Shown here: positions 33,775-42,136 of the stretch, piece by piece
How the letters are laid out: every line of letters begins with the position of its first letter
How positions within the stretch are numbered: position 1 is the stretch's first letter
Notes under the pieces: model-generated
Told to the model about the DNA's origin: nothing
Database searches by the model: none
Seen by the model: only the letters and a program-made list of their open reading frames with translations
DNA from: CAYFQB01 sp964345225
GTDB taxonomy: Bacteria; Nitrospirota; Thermodesulfovibrionia; Thermodesulfovibrionales; UBA6898
Length of the DNA: 64,000 bases
NCBI GenBank assembly: GCA_964345225.1
Contig: CAYFQB010000053.1
Span: forward strand, 207,144 to 271,143
Direction: 5' to 3'
Program-made: the position numbers and the translations under genes

Positions 33775-34015
33775 CCTTTTTTGAGTCATCAGTCATTAGT
33801 CATTGGTCAATAAAAAAGTAGGCAGTTAGGAGTAAGGAGTAAATAACAAAAAGTAAGAAGTAGGCAGTAAGCAGTAAGCAGAATGAAGAATGAAGATTTA
33901 ATATCTAATTTTCAATCTTCAATTTTCAATCTTCAATTTTCTTTGCGCCGAGCGCCATGCGCCATGCGATGAGTAAACGGGCATCGTAACCATAACCGTA
34001 TGATGTAACCTCCAG
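33775..34015. repeat. Heptad-phased and long inverted repeat, left copy
   Basis: Heptad units (GTAGGCA, GTTAGGA, GTAAGGA, GTAAGCA) run from about 33815. The 138-bp part 33873-34010 is almost identical, in reverse orientation, to 40639-40776 (one mismatch over the first 90 bp by eye, a few more in the ACCGT end). It contains doubled TTTTCAATCTTCAA and CGCCATGCG units. The following 34016-34153 is AT-rich with a TATAAT at 34117 that may start the next gene. Confidence 0.8.
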
Positions 34016-34153
34016 ACAAAAACGGCTTAGATAAATTGTTTTCTGATAACTAATCTAGAAAAGAATTAACATTTTAAATTAATATAAAATAGATAAAAAT
34101 ATTTTAGGTATATTATTATAATCATTTATAAAAACTGATAAGAGGGGGATACC

Positions 34154-34861
34154 ATGAGCATTAGAGAAAATATATATCAGGTCATAGATTTGCTTACACC
34201 ATCAAACATACTTGTGAGTGTTTTTGACAAGAGCGGTCTTGAGGAACTGGTGAAAGGGATATTAGAGTCTAATGACGAAGCGAAATTTTACTCTACGGGC
34301 GGAACTGGAAAAAAGATTATTGAGATATTGGGTATAAATGCCTCTAAAAATTACATATCTGTGGAGGATTTTACTGGAGCACCTGAAATGGAAGGTGGCC
34401 TTGTAAAAACACTCCATCCAAAGATACATGCCGGACTGCTTGCAGAAAGAGGTAATCCTGCCCATGAGGAATACCTGTATAAAACACTTGCACAGATGGG
34501 CGGAAGTCCCGGAGTCTATTTCGACGTTTTTGTTGGGAATTTATATCCATTCACTTCAGTCATTTCAAAGGGAGATGCAACGCCTGAAACTGCAAGAATC
34601 AATATTGATATAGGCGGGCCTGCAATGACAATGGCATCTGCAAAAAACTGGCATAGTATTGCTGTCCTGACCTCATCTTCCCAGTATACAGAATTTGTAC
34701 AGTCTCTTAAAAACAATGACGGTAAAATCAGTCTTGAATTGAGGTTCAACCTTACTAAGCAGGCGATGAAAGCGATCGGAGAATACAGGACAGCTATAGG
34801 CAGTTATTTTTCAGCACTTGATTTTCAGAAAGATGTTAAACCTCTTCTTGATATTAAGTAG
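34154..34861 (+). CDS. IMP cyclohydrolase domain protein (PurH N-terminal domain only)
   Basis: 235 residues covering only the MGS-like IMP cyclohydrolase half of PurH, which is normally fused to AICAR transformylase (about 520 in all). NILVSVFDKSGLEELVKG, FYSTGGTGKKI, VEDFTGAPEMEGGLVKTLHPKIHAGLL, DVFVGNLYPF and NIDIGGPAMTMASAKNW are conserved. It would close the ring of FAICAR to IMP. No transformylase domain follows: the frame ends and an unrelated NYN gene comes next. GAGGGGG precedes the ATG. A separate transformylase elsewhere (PurH-C or PurP-like) must be assumed if the pathway is complete. Confidence 0.88.
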   Translation: MSIRENIYQVIDLLTPSNILVSVFDKSGLEELVKGILESNDEAKFYSTGGTGKKIIEILGINASKNYISVEDFTGAPEMEGGLVKTLHPKIHAGLLAERGNPAHEEYLYKTLAQMGGSPGVYFDVFVGNLYPFTSVISKGDATPETARINIDIGGPAMTMASAKNWHSIAVLTSSSQYTEFVQSLKNNDGKISLELRFNLTKQAMKAIGEYRTAIGSYFSALDFQKDVKPLLDIK

Positions 34862-34947
34862 TTCAGGAGAAAATTTTTTACATAGTGGCCACATGACATG
34901 ATTTTAACTTTGCTAACAGTATTTGCCGCTTTTTGGAGGTGATTGGC

Positions 34948-35439
34948 ATTTCCTCTATACTTATAGACGGCTATAATCTTATAGGTATTTATCATGACAA
35001 TCTCAGCAGACAGAGGGAGAATATTATTAATTTTCTTATAAAATACAAGAAAATTAAAGGTCATGATATTACAATTGTATTTGACGGATGGAAAACAGGC
35101 AGCCATAAGGAAGAATATTTCGCCATTGGCGGTATTAATGTTATATATTCGAGGCTCGGAGAAAAAGCTGATACCATTATAAAAAGGATTATAAGTAGAG
35201 AAAAAAGAGAATTTATTGTGATAAGCTCTGACAGAGACATTATGGCATATTCCTGGTCATGTGGTTCTGTCCCGGTTTCGTCGAATAAATTCCTGTCAAT
35301 TATTGAAAATGCAGGAAAATCTCTCTCTGGTAAGTATGAACTCTTAGAGGGGGATGACCATGTTAAACATAAAAAGGGTAATCCCAGACATCCCTCCAAA
35401 AAAGAAAAAGCTTTAATAAGGGTGCTCAGAAAATTGTGA
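34948..35439 (+). CDS. YacP-like NYN domain protein, probable AUU start
   Basis: 163 residues if read from ATT at 34948. ILIDGYNLIG at the start, the DITIVFDGW strand, GEKADTIIKRII and FIVISSDRDIMAYSWSCG are the NYN/PIN-like RNase pattern with its acidic residues. A perfect GGAGGTGAT ribosome site (34935-34943) precedes. With this site the ATT is at ideal spacing (8 nt after GGAGG), whereas in-frame TTG (34933) and GTG (34939) overlap the site itself. The gene is coupled to the PAP2 gene by GTGA overlap. It may be an RNase in rRNA or mRNA decay. Confidence 0.75.
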   Translation: MSSILIDGYNLIGIYHDNLSRQRENIINFLIKYKKIKGHDITIVFDGWKTGSHKEEYFAIGGINVIYSRLGEKADTIIKRIISREKREFIVISSDRDIMAYSWSCGSVPVSSNKFLSIIENAGKSLSGKYELLEGDDHVKHKKGNPRHPSKKEKALIRVLRKL

Positions 35440-36299
35440 TCAGAAAAGTTATTTTAAATCTCAGGGCTGCTGATGCACTGAATCTTACCTTCCTGCTTTT
35501 TTTAATAATTATTACTTTCTTATTTCATCAAAAAATCAACGAGCCATCTTTATTATTTTTGTATTCAGGACTGATTTTCATTCAGGTTGTACTTATAAAC
35601 CTTAAAGATAAAGGAAGTTTTCTCCGTTTAGTATACGATCTGATATTCCCGATAATATCAATAATTGCCATCTTTGACAGTCTCGAAATACTTGTCCATA
35701 ATATAAATCCCAGAGACATAGATCCGCTTCTTATAAAACTTGATTACCTGTTATTTAACTACCATCCAACTGTCATGCTTGAAAAGATTACGACTCCTTT
35801 ATTAACTGACATAATGCAGCTTGCTTATACAAGTTATTATTTTCTTCCAGTAATACTGGCTATTGCACTTAAGATTGAAAAAGAAGATTCTGCATTTGAC
35901 CGTTCCCTGTTCCTTATAATGTTCTGCTTTTATATTTCCTATATTGGATATATGCTAATGCCTGCTCTGGGCCCGAGATACACCATTAATCACCTGCAGA
36001 ATATAGAACTCGAGGGTCTATTTATTACCCTTCCACTACAGGAGTTTTTGAACAGACTTGAAGGTATCAAGAGAGATGCCTTCCCAAGCGGCCATACAGG
36101 TGTAGCCCTTACTGTACTGTATCTGTCCTTTCTATTCAAAAAGAGATACTTTTGGATATTCTTGCCATTTGTGGTCGTGCTTATTTTCTCAGCAGTTTAC
36201 TGCAGATACCATTATGTGGTAGATGTATTAGGAGGGGTTTTACTTGCCTTAATTACAATATCACTTGGAGAGATGTACTATGAATTCAGGAAAAAGTGA
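35436..36299 (+). CDS. PAP2-superfamily membrane phosphatase
   Basis: 287 residues, GTG start overlapping the previous stop. At least six hydrophobic helices. PAP2 motifs: LGPRY, then FPSGHTGVAL and CRYHYVVDVLGG with the active-site His pair. The ALGPRY form resembles the inositol-phosphorylceramide-synthase-like branch. It would dephosphorylate or transfer lipid head groups at the membrane. It overlaps the response regulator gene by 20 bp. Confidence 0.85.
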   Translation: MIRKVILNLRAADALNLTFLLFLIIITFLFHQKINEPSLLFLYSGLIFIQVVLINLKDKGSFLRLVYDLIFPIISIIAIFDSLEILVHNINPRDIDPLLIKLDYLLFNYHPTVMLEKITTPLLTDIMQLAYTSYYFLPVILAIALKIEKEDSAFDRSLFLIMFCFYISYIGYMLMPALGPRYTINHLQNIELEGLFITLPLQEFLNRLEGIKRDAFPSGHTGVALTVLYLSFLFKKRYFWIFLPFVVVLIFSAVYCRYHYVVDVLGGVLLALITISLGEMYYEFRKK

Positions 36300-36984
36300 G
36301 TCAATATTAATAGTTGAAGACGAAAAAAAGATTTCCGAGATAATCAGGGCATATCTCGAAAAGGAAAAATACAGGGTAAAGCTTGCCGAGACCGGGCAGC
36401 AGGCCCTCAACTATCTCAAAGATCCTTTCGACCTTATTGTACTGGATCTTATGCTTCCGGATATGGATGGTGAAGAGATTTGCAGGATGATACGTAAAAC
36501 TTCAGATGTGCCGATAATAATGCTAACCGCTAAAATAGATGAAGAAGACAGGATTAAGGGTCTCGGTATCGGGGCGGATGACTATGTTGTTAAACCATTC
36601 AGTCCCAGAGAGCTTGTGGCAAGGGTAAAAGCACATCTTAGAAGGGCTGGGAAATCAAAGAAAACAATATTGAGTTTTAACAGAGGTGCTCTGAGGATTA
36701 ATGTTATTAATTACGAGGTCTTCAGAGAAAATAAACAGGTATTTCTAACACAAACAGAGTTCAAGATACTGCTCTCTTTTGCTGAAAATCCCGGGAGAGT
36801 CTTCTCAAGAGATCAGATAATAAATATAGTGACGGGATATGATTTCGAAGGGTATGACAGAACAATAGACGCACATGTAAAAAATTTGAGACACAAGATT
36901 GAAAAAAAATCAAGAGAGCCCGAATTCATTAAAACAGTCTATGGTGTAGGATATAAATTCATAGGTATCCCTGATGAGAACTAA
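36280..36984 (+). CDS. OmpR-family response regulator
   Basis: 234 residues from MNSGKSESILIVEDEKK. GGAGAG lies 7 nt before this ATG; a TTG at 36265 is in frame but less likely. Receiver domain with LIVLDLMLPDMDG (phospho-Asp) and VVKPFSPRELVARVKAHL; C-terminal winged helix with LTQTEFKILLSFAENPGRVFSR and RTIDAHVKNLRHKIE. The kinase gene overlaps by 11 bp. Target genes are unknown; the PAP2 gene just upstream is the nearest candidate. Confidence 0.94.
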   Translation: MNSGKSESILIVEDEKKISEIIRAYLEKEKYRVKLAETGQQALNYLKDPFDLIVLDLMLPDMDGEEICRMIRKTSDVPIIMLTAKIDEEDRIKGLGIGADDYVVKPFSPRELVARVKAHLRRAGKSKKTILSFNRGALRINVINYEVFRENKQVFLTQTEFKILLSFAENPGRVFSRDQIINIVTGYDFEGYDRTIDAHVKNLRHKIEKKSREPEFIKTVYGVGYKFIGIPDEN

Positions 36985-38344
36985 ACTGTTTCTTGCATTC
37001 TTTGCTGTAATAATAATTGCACTGATATCAAACCTTATATACGAAAACTTTATTGTAAAGGATTTTGAAGATTACGTAAGCGGCACAAAAGAAGATAAGC
37101 TCTACTGGATCCTTGCTGCTGTTGAGGTCAACTATTCAGACGGCAAATGGGACAAAAAGTCACTCCAGGATGTTTCACACTGGGCTATGATGCTCGGTTT
37201 CGATATTAAAATATTGAACATCTCTGATGAAGAAATATTAGATTCCAAAATAGTTATGAGAAATCTCTCTCCCTTGATGAAACGCCGGATGGAAGCGATT
37301 ATTGATATTGACTCTGCTACAGGTGAGTTTGAATCTTACCCCCTTTATGTGGGAGGTAAAAGGATAGGAACAATGCTTGTTCGACATCTTAGCAGGTTTG
37401 GGAGCATCGAAGAAAAGGAGTCCATATTCAAGCAGAGGGGAAGAGATTTTCTTCTTATATCATTCGTTATAGCGGGTGGTGGGGCTTTATTTCTCTCGTT
37501 GATTTTCAGCATTTTCCTGTCAAGTCCTTTGAAAAAAATGAAAAAGGCAGTCGAATCCATGGCAAAAGGTGACTTCAGCATTCGTGTTCCCACCGGATCA
37601 AAGGATGAGATTGGAAGACTCGCTGAAAGTTTTAATTTTATGGCAGAAGCACTGCAGAGAGAAGAGGCCTTGAGGAAACATCTTACCTCTAATATTGCAC
37701 ATGAACTCAGAACACCACTTGCTGTTTTAAAGGCAAATGTCGAAGCTATAATTGACGGAGTCATCAATAACAATCTGACAGGTCTTCAAAATATAAGAAT
37801 GGAAATCGAAAAACTGATCAGACTTGTTGAGGGTATTGAAAATATAACAAAGGCAGAGGCCAGCTTTTTCTCAAGGAGAGAGCATATAGAGATAAATCTT
37901 GCAGAATTTCTTAACGGGATTGTGGTAAAGATGACACCTCTGGCTACCGAAAAAGGCCTTGTGATGAGACTAGTAAGCGATAGAAATATCAATGTTCTAA
38001 CTGATCCTGATAAACTTGAAACTATAATTCAAAACACCCTGTCCAATGCAATTAAGAATACAGAAACAGGCGGGGTCTGGATAGATTTTGGCACTGAAAA
38101 TCAGATGTTTTTTGTTGAGATCAGTGACTCCGGAATAGGCATACCGGAGGATAAATTACATCTCGTGTTTGAAAGATTTTACAGTGGTGACGATTTAAAA
38201 GGTATAGGACTGGGGCTTGCGATAGTTAAAGAGTTAGTAAATGTTATGGGCGGCCGCATTGACCTTAAAAGCAGACTTGGAGAAGGTTCAGTATTCAGGA
38301 TATGGCTGCCTTTAATTAAAAAAATTAAAGTTGCCGGTGAATAG
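36974..38344 (+). CDS. Membrane sensor histidine kinase
   Basis: 456 residues. TM1 at 4-23, an extracytoplasmic sensor loop of about 135 residues, TM2 at 159-183, HAMP to about 235, HisKA with NIAHELRTPLA (phospho-His 243), and an HATPase_c domain with N-box NTLSNAIKNTE and DSGIGIPEDKLHLVFERFY and GLGLAIVKELV. It phosphorylates the response regulator encoded just before. A palindromic repeat starts 5 bp after the stop. Confidence 0.94.
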   Translation: MRTKLFLAFFAVIIIALISNLIYENFIVKDFEDYVSGTKEDKLYWILAAVEVNYSDGKWDKKSLQDVSHWAMMLGFDIKILNISDEEILDSKIVMRNLSPLMKRRMEAIIDIDSATGEFESYPLYVGGKRIGTMLVRHLSRFGSIEEKESIFKQRGRDFLLISFVIAGGGALFLSLIFSIFLSSPLKKMKKAVESMAKGDFSIRVPTGSKDEIGRLAESFNFMAEALQREEALRKHLTSNIAHELRTPLAVLKANVEAIIDGVINNNLTGLQNIRMEIEKLIRLVEGIENITKAEASFFSRREHIEINLAEFLNGIVVKMTPLATEKGLVMRLVSDRNINVLTDPDKLETIIQNTLSNAIKNTETGGVWIDFGTENQMFFVEISDSGIGIPEDKLHLVFERFYSGDDLKGIGLGLAIVKELVNVMGGRIDLKSRLGEGSVFRIWLPLIKKIKVAGE

Positions 38345-38348
38345 CATG

Positions 38349-38390
38349 CCCCGTTAGAAGGAAATAACAACATTTTCTAACGGGGTAAAC
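38349..38390. repeat. Dispersed palindromic repeat, ACCCCGTTAGAA family (copy 4)
   Basis: CCCCGTTAGAAGGAAATAAC and TTTTCTAACGGGGTAAAC form a hairpin directly after the histidine kinase stop. Arm sequence agrees with copies at 8462 and 51249. Confidence 0.78.
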
Positions 38391-38461
38391 CCGTAGAATC
38401 GTGAGTTATTCATCAATACAAACTAATTCAGGGTCAAAGCAGAATAAAATAAGAATTAAAT

Positions 38462-38728
38462 ATGCAGATACCTTTTAAAAAAACCGGGGACGGTGTACAA
38501 ATAGAAATAAAGGTAGAACCCAGATCCTCTAAAAAAAGGATTTCAGGTGTTATGGATAATATACTGAAAGTAAAGCTGACTGCACCTCCTGTCGGAAATG
38601 CAGCAAACGAGCAGTTGATTGAACTTATTTCTAAAGAAACCGGTATAAAAAAATCCAGTATTAGGATTATTAAAGGGCTAACCTCAAAAAGAAAAATAAT
38701 TGAGATCAAGGGGGTTGACAAGATTTAA
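38462..38728 (+). CDS. DUF167 / YggU family protein
   Basis: 88 residues. VEPRSSKKRISG, LKVKLTAPPVGNAANEQLIELISKE and IIKGLTSKRKIIEI are the family hallmarks. It is a small alpha/beta protein of unknown role. No Shine-Dalgarno; a TAAAAT (38445-38450) ends 11 nt before the ATG. Confidence 0.9.
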   Translation: MQIPFKKTGDGVQIEIKVEPRSSKKRISGVMDNILKVKLTAPPVGNAANEQLIELISKETGIKKSSIRIIKGLTSKRKIIEIKGVDKI

Positions 38729-38814
38729 CATATTATTTTTTCTTCATATTTTCTTCACTAATGTTTATTAATATGTTAACAAAGGATTACTTAGGATTAC
38801 TTAAAGAGGTTTGA

Positions 38815-39129
38815 ATGTACAAGGCAACGATAATATTGACTTTATTCTTTTTGCTGGCGATTGCCTTAAGTGCATATTCTGATGAAAAAAATGTTACGCC
38901 ATACGGAGATTACTGTAAAGGCTGCAGTTCATATGGTACATGCAGGAATGTCCTGTCTCCCAAAAAAGCATTAAATTTGCTGAATGGATATTATGAAGAG
39001 AAAGGTTACAGTGTCAGAAAAGCACATCACGTAGGGAGGTTTATAGAGGCCGATATATATAAACATGACAAACAGGTAGATAAAGTGATTTTTGACAGAA
39101 AAACTGGGAGGCTCAGGTCTGCTTATTGA
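38815..39129 (+). CDS. Small exported protein with CxxC-type motif and PepSY-like end
   Basis: 104 residues. A signal peptide is clear (residues 1-22, hydrophobic IILTLFFLLAIALSAYS). After it come CKGCSSYGTC and a PepSY-like C-terminal half (KALNLLNGYYEEKGYSVRKA, then DKVIFDRKTGRLRSAY). It may sit in the periplasm and bind metal or heme through the cysteines, but this is a guess. A strong terminator follows 32 bp downstream. Confidence 0.75.
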   Translation: MYKATIILTLFFLLAIALSAYSDEKNVTPYGDYCKGCSSYGTCRNVLSPKKALNLLNGYYEEKGYSVRKAHHVGRFIEADIYKHDKQVDKVIFDRKTGRLRSAY

Positions 39130-39160
39130 AGATTTATATATAGAAAGTTTGAATATAAAA

Positions 39161-39194
39161 AAAGCTCCCCGGTCAATTCCCGGGGAGCTTTTTT
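39161..39194. terminator. Bidirectional intrinsic terminator
   Basis: AAAGCTCCCCGG and CCGGGGAGCTTT form a perfect 12-bp stem around a 7-nt loop, with A-run on the left and T-run on the right. It ends both the plus-strand PepSY-like gene and the minus-strand glnA. Confidence 0.93.
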
Positions 39195-39198
39195 AGTA

Positions 39199-40611
39199 CT
39201 AAATGTCATAATAGAGGAAAAACTCGTATGGATGCGGTCTAACTCTCAGGGCATCCACATCCCTTAACCTCTTATAATTTATCCAGGTCTCGATCACATC
39301 AACTGTGAAGACATCACCCTTTAACAGGAATTCATTGTCAGTTTCAAGGCTGTCAAGTGCTTCCTCAAGGCTTGCAGGTAAAGCAGGTACCGAGGCAAGC
39401 TCCTCAGGTCCAAGTTCATAAATGTCCTTATCAAGAGGTTCACCTGGATGAATCTTGTTTTCTATCCCATCAAGCCCTGCCATTAACATAGCAGCAAATG
39501 CAAGGTACGGGTTACAGGAAGGGTCAGGGAATCTCACCTCTATCCTCTTTGTCTTTGGATTTGCTGAGTACATTGGAATCCGGATCCCGGCAGAACGGTT
39601 GCGGCCTGAATAGGCAAGGTTTACCGGTGCCTCAAACCCTGGTGTTAGACGCTTGTAGGAATTGGTAGTCGGACTTGTAATAGCAGCAAGTGCAGGTGCA
39701 TGTTTCAGTATTCCGCCAACGTAGTAAAGTGCAAGCTCGCTCAGGCCTGCGTAACCGTTACCTGCAAAAAGTGGCTTGCCATCTTCCCAGAGGCTCTGAT
39801 GGGTATGCATTCCTGAACCGTTGTCACCAAATATGGGTTTTGGCATAAATGTAACCGTCTTTCCGTGTTTTCTCGCCACATTTTTCAGAATGTATTTGAA
39901 TACCATGATCTGGTCTGCCATCTGCAGAAGAGGGGCATACCTCATATCTATTTCACCCTGACCGGCAGTTGCAACCTCATGGTGCTGCTTCTCAACATAT
40001 ATGCCGCACTTCTGCATCTCAATGACTACTTCATTTCTCATGTCTTCCAAACTGTCAGTTGGTGGTACAGGGAAATAACCTTCCTTATGCCTCGGCCTGT
40101 ATCCGAGGTTTGGATTCTCTTCCCTGCCTGAATTCCAAATCCCCTCTTTTGAATCAACAAAATAATAACCACTATTGGCAGTCTGGTCGAAACGAATATC
40201 GTCAAAAACAAAAAATTCAGGCTCAGGGCCAAAAAAGGCTGTATCTGCAATTTTTATGGATTTCATATAATTTTCAGCCTTCTGTGCAATATATCTTGGG
40301 TCCTTCGAGTAAAATTCTTTAGTAATGGGATCAACAATATTACATGTAAGGCTCAGGGTTGAATATTCCCTGAAAGGATCCATAAACGCTGTTAAAGGAT
40401 CAGGGATTATCAGCATGTCCGATGTATGTATTGCCTTCCAACCTCTTATAGACGAACCGTCAAAGCCAAGTCCTTCCTCAAAAACCTCCTCTCTAAGTTC
40501 ATCCACTGGCACCGAGAAGTGCTGCCAGATGCCAGGCAGGTCAAGGAACTTAAAATCAACGATTATTGCCTTGTTTTCCTGTGCAAACTTGATTACATCT
40601 TTAGGTGTCAT
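39199..40611 (-). CDS. glnA: Glutamine synthetase type I
   Basis: 470 residues, the dodecameric GSI length. It makes glutamine from glutamate, ammonia and ATP. DFKFLDLPGIWQH, FDGSSIRGW, GPEPEFFVFD, NGSGMHTHQSLW, FEAPVNLAYSGRNRSAGIRIP and EVRFPDPSCNPYLAFAAML are conserved. The region DIYELGPEELASVP holds the tyrosine that is adenylylated in the GSI-beta branch. GGAGGATGAG lies before the ATG. glnB lies 204 bp upstream on the same strand, separated by the right copy of the inverted repeat. Confidence 0.96.
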   Translation of the reverse strand: MTPKDVIKFAQENKAIIVDFKFLDLPGIWQHFSVPVDELREEVFEEGLGFDGSSIRGWKAIHTSDMLIIPDPLTAFMDPFREYSTLSLTCNIVDPITKEFYSKDPRYIAQKAENYMKSIKIADTAFFGPEPEFFVFDDIRFDQTANSGYYFVDSKEGIWNSGREENPNLGYRPRHKEGYFPVPPTDSLEDMRNEVVIEMQKCGIYVEKQHHEVATAGQGEIDMRYAPLLQMADQIMVFKYILKNVARKHGKTVTFMPKPIFGDNGSGMHTHQSLWEDGKPLFAGNGYAGLSELALYYVGGILKHAPALAAITSPTTNSYKRLTPGFEAPVNLAYSGRNRSAGIRIPMYSANPKTKRIEVRFPDPSCNPYLAFAAMLMAGLDGIENKIHPGEPLDKDIYELGPEELASVPALPASLEEALDSLETDNEFLLKGDVFTVDVIETWINYKRLRDVDALRVRPHPYEFFLYYDI

Positions 40612-40638
40612 CTCATCCTCCTCTAAGTAATTTTATAA

Positions 40639-40776
40639 GGTTACGTCTAACGGTTACGGTAACGACGCCCGTTTACTCATCGCATGGCGCATGGCGCTCG
40701 GCGCAAAGAAAATTGAAGATTGAAAATTGAATATTGAAAATTAGATATTAAATCTTCATTCTTCATTCTGCTTACT
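40639..40776. repeat. Long inverted repeat, right copy
   Basis: Reverse complement of 33873-34010 with few mismatches. Order here: GGTTACG module, GTTTACTCATCGCATGGCGC, GGCGCAAAGAAAATTGAAGA, and TTCATTCTTCATTCTGCTTA. It separates glnB from glnA. Confidence 0.82.
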
Positions 40777-40815
40777 CCTTACTTCCTACTTTTTAATTCT
40801 CACTTTATACTGGTT

Positions 40816-41154
40816 TTATACAGCACTTTCTCCTCGTTCACCGGTTCTTATCCTAACAGCATCTTCAACCGGAAAGACAAAAATTTTTCCATCTCCAATC
40901 TTTCCGGTTTTCGCCTTGTCTTCAATTATCCTTATTGCCTTAGCAGCAATATTGTCAGATATAACAATTTCTATCTTTATCTTTGGAATAAAATCTACGA
41001 TATATTCAGCGCCGCGATAGAGTTCAGTATGGCCCTTCTGCCGGCCAAATCCCTTCACTTCTGTAACTGTCATTCCCTGTACGCCTATCTCATTAAGGGA
41101 GTCCTTAACATCGTCCAGCTTAAAAGGCTTTATGATCGCCTCAATCTTTTTCAT
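40816..41154 (-). CDS. glnB: Nitrogen regulatory protein PII
   Basis: 112 residues. KKIEAIIKPFKLDDVKDSL, TVTEVKGFGRQKGHTELYRGAEYIVDFIPK with the T-loop tyrosine Y51 (uridylylation site), and KTGKIGDGKIFVFPVEDAVRIRTGERG are textbook PII. It senses 2-oxoglutarate and ATP/ADP and controls GS and ammonium transport. No amtB follows it here; glnA does, which favours GlnB over GlnK. GGAGG precedes the ATG. Confidence 0.95.
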   Translation of the reverse strand: MKKIEAIIKPFKLDDVKDSLNEIGVQGMTVTEVKGFGRQKGHTELYRGAEYIVDFIPKIKIEIVISDNIAAKAIRIIEDKAKTGKIGDGKIFVFPVEDAVRIRTGERGESAV

Positions 41155-41169
41155 ATAACCTCCAGTTTT

Positions 41170-41310
41170 TGCAAACTATATACACCTTACTCCTTACAAA
41201 TCGCATAGCGCAAAGCGCTTGGCGCATAGCGTTATTTTTTACTCCTAACTCCTCACTTTTTACTTCTTACTTCTTGCCTTTACCCGCCTCAGGCGGGTTA
41301 ACCTGTACCT
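41170..41310. repeat. Heptad-phased repeat tract
   Basis: ACTCCTT, ACTCCTA, ACTCCTC, ACTTTTT, ACTTCTT units, with CGCATAGCGC / GGCGCATAGCG palindromic pieces and a CCCGCCTCAGGCGGG palindrome (about 41282-41296). No gene. The rest of the spacer up to 41445 is AT-rich. Confidence 0.7.
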
Positions 41311-41445
41311 ATATCTATGTACTTTTATTACAAGAACCTTGCCAGCTAAATTCCTTTTAAAATCAAAGGTATTTTGTTTACTTGAAGGTATAAACTGCCT
41401 AATTCCCAAGCATACATGCCTAAAAAATAGGCAATCAATTAAGAA

Positions 41446-41476
41446 AAAATAAAAAGTCCCTGTGTATAAGGGACTC
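41446..41476 (-). terminator. Intrinsic terminator of the small membrane protein gene
   Basis: Minus strand: AGTCCCT TATACAC AGGGACT followed by TTTTATTTTTTC. It lies about 30 bp after the stop of the gene at 41505. Confidence 0.85.
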
Positions 41477-41504
41477 TTTAAGCAGGTATGGGTTGTGAAT
41501 TATA

Positions 41505-41888
41505 TTATTGTTGCTTGACGTCGTCTTCGGGTCTTTCAGCTTTCTTTTGGTTTGATTCCTTGTTATTCTTTTTCTTGCCTACAAGATAAGACTCGCTTGG
41601 CCTCCACCCAAAGGATGCACTGCTTTTGGTTAAACTGAAAACTCCACCGCCAATCTTCTGAACTGTCATCTTTAGTAACATTGCGATACCTATAAATGGA
41701 AGAAAAGCAGCATACAGTAAACCGAGAATCGGCCCTAAAATTAGAATTCCTGTTGCTGGAAGCCTGAAATATACAGTTTTTCTATCTCCCGGAAGTACTC
41801 CTTCATTGGAAATGTCCACCCTCTCACCTGTGGTGAAATTCCAGTATGTGCCTTTATTTACTTTATGTCCTCCTTTATACCTTAACAT
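41505..41888 (-). CDS. Small membrane protein, hypothetical
   Basis: 127 residues. One long hydrophobic region (about 45-73: ILILGPILGLLYAAFLPFIGIAML) could span the membrane once or as a hairpin. The N-terminal part has GTYWNFTTGERVDI, possibly a small beta domain, and the C-terminal tail is charged (KKKNNKESNQKKAERPEDD). An alternative start at MLRYKGGHKV versus later sites is not resolved; GGAGGG is found upstream. Family unknown. It has its own terminator. Confidence 0.65.
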   Translation of the reverse strand: MLRYKGGHKVNKGTYWNFTTGERVDISNEGVLPGDRKTVYFRLPATGILILGPILGLLYAAFLPFIGIAMLLKMTVQKIGGGVFSLTKSSASFGWRPSESYLVGKKKNNKESNQKKAERPEDDVKQQ

Positions 41889-42057
41889 TGTCTTTCCCTC
41901 CTTTCTCGTCCCCTCGTTTCCTCTTTCCTGATTATAGATTATACAAAATAAGAATCTTTAACAATTGGAGGAATTTCCTATTTAAACAGGAATTTGTTCT
42001 TAATATAACTTGAGAAAACTTTAATTAGACCATAAAGAACAGATATATCTATATTTC

Positions 42058-42094
42058 TAACCCAAAAAATGCGTTTGAAGCATGTATACAAGCA
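42058..42094. mobile_element. MITE-like element fragment
   Basis: TAACCCAAAAAATGCGTTTGAAGCATGTATACA matches the left end of the elements at 19156 and 45628, then diverges. The other end is not found. Confidence 0.6.
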
Positions 42095-42136
42095 GTCTAC
42101 GACTCTTAGATAATGTGCCTTAGTACCATAAAAAGT

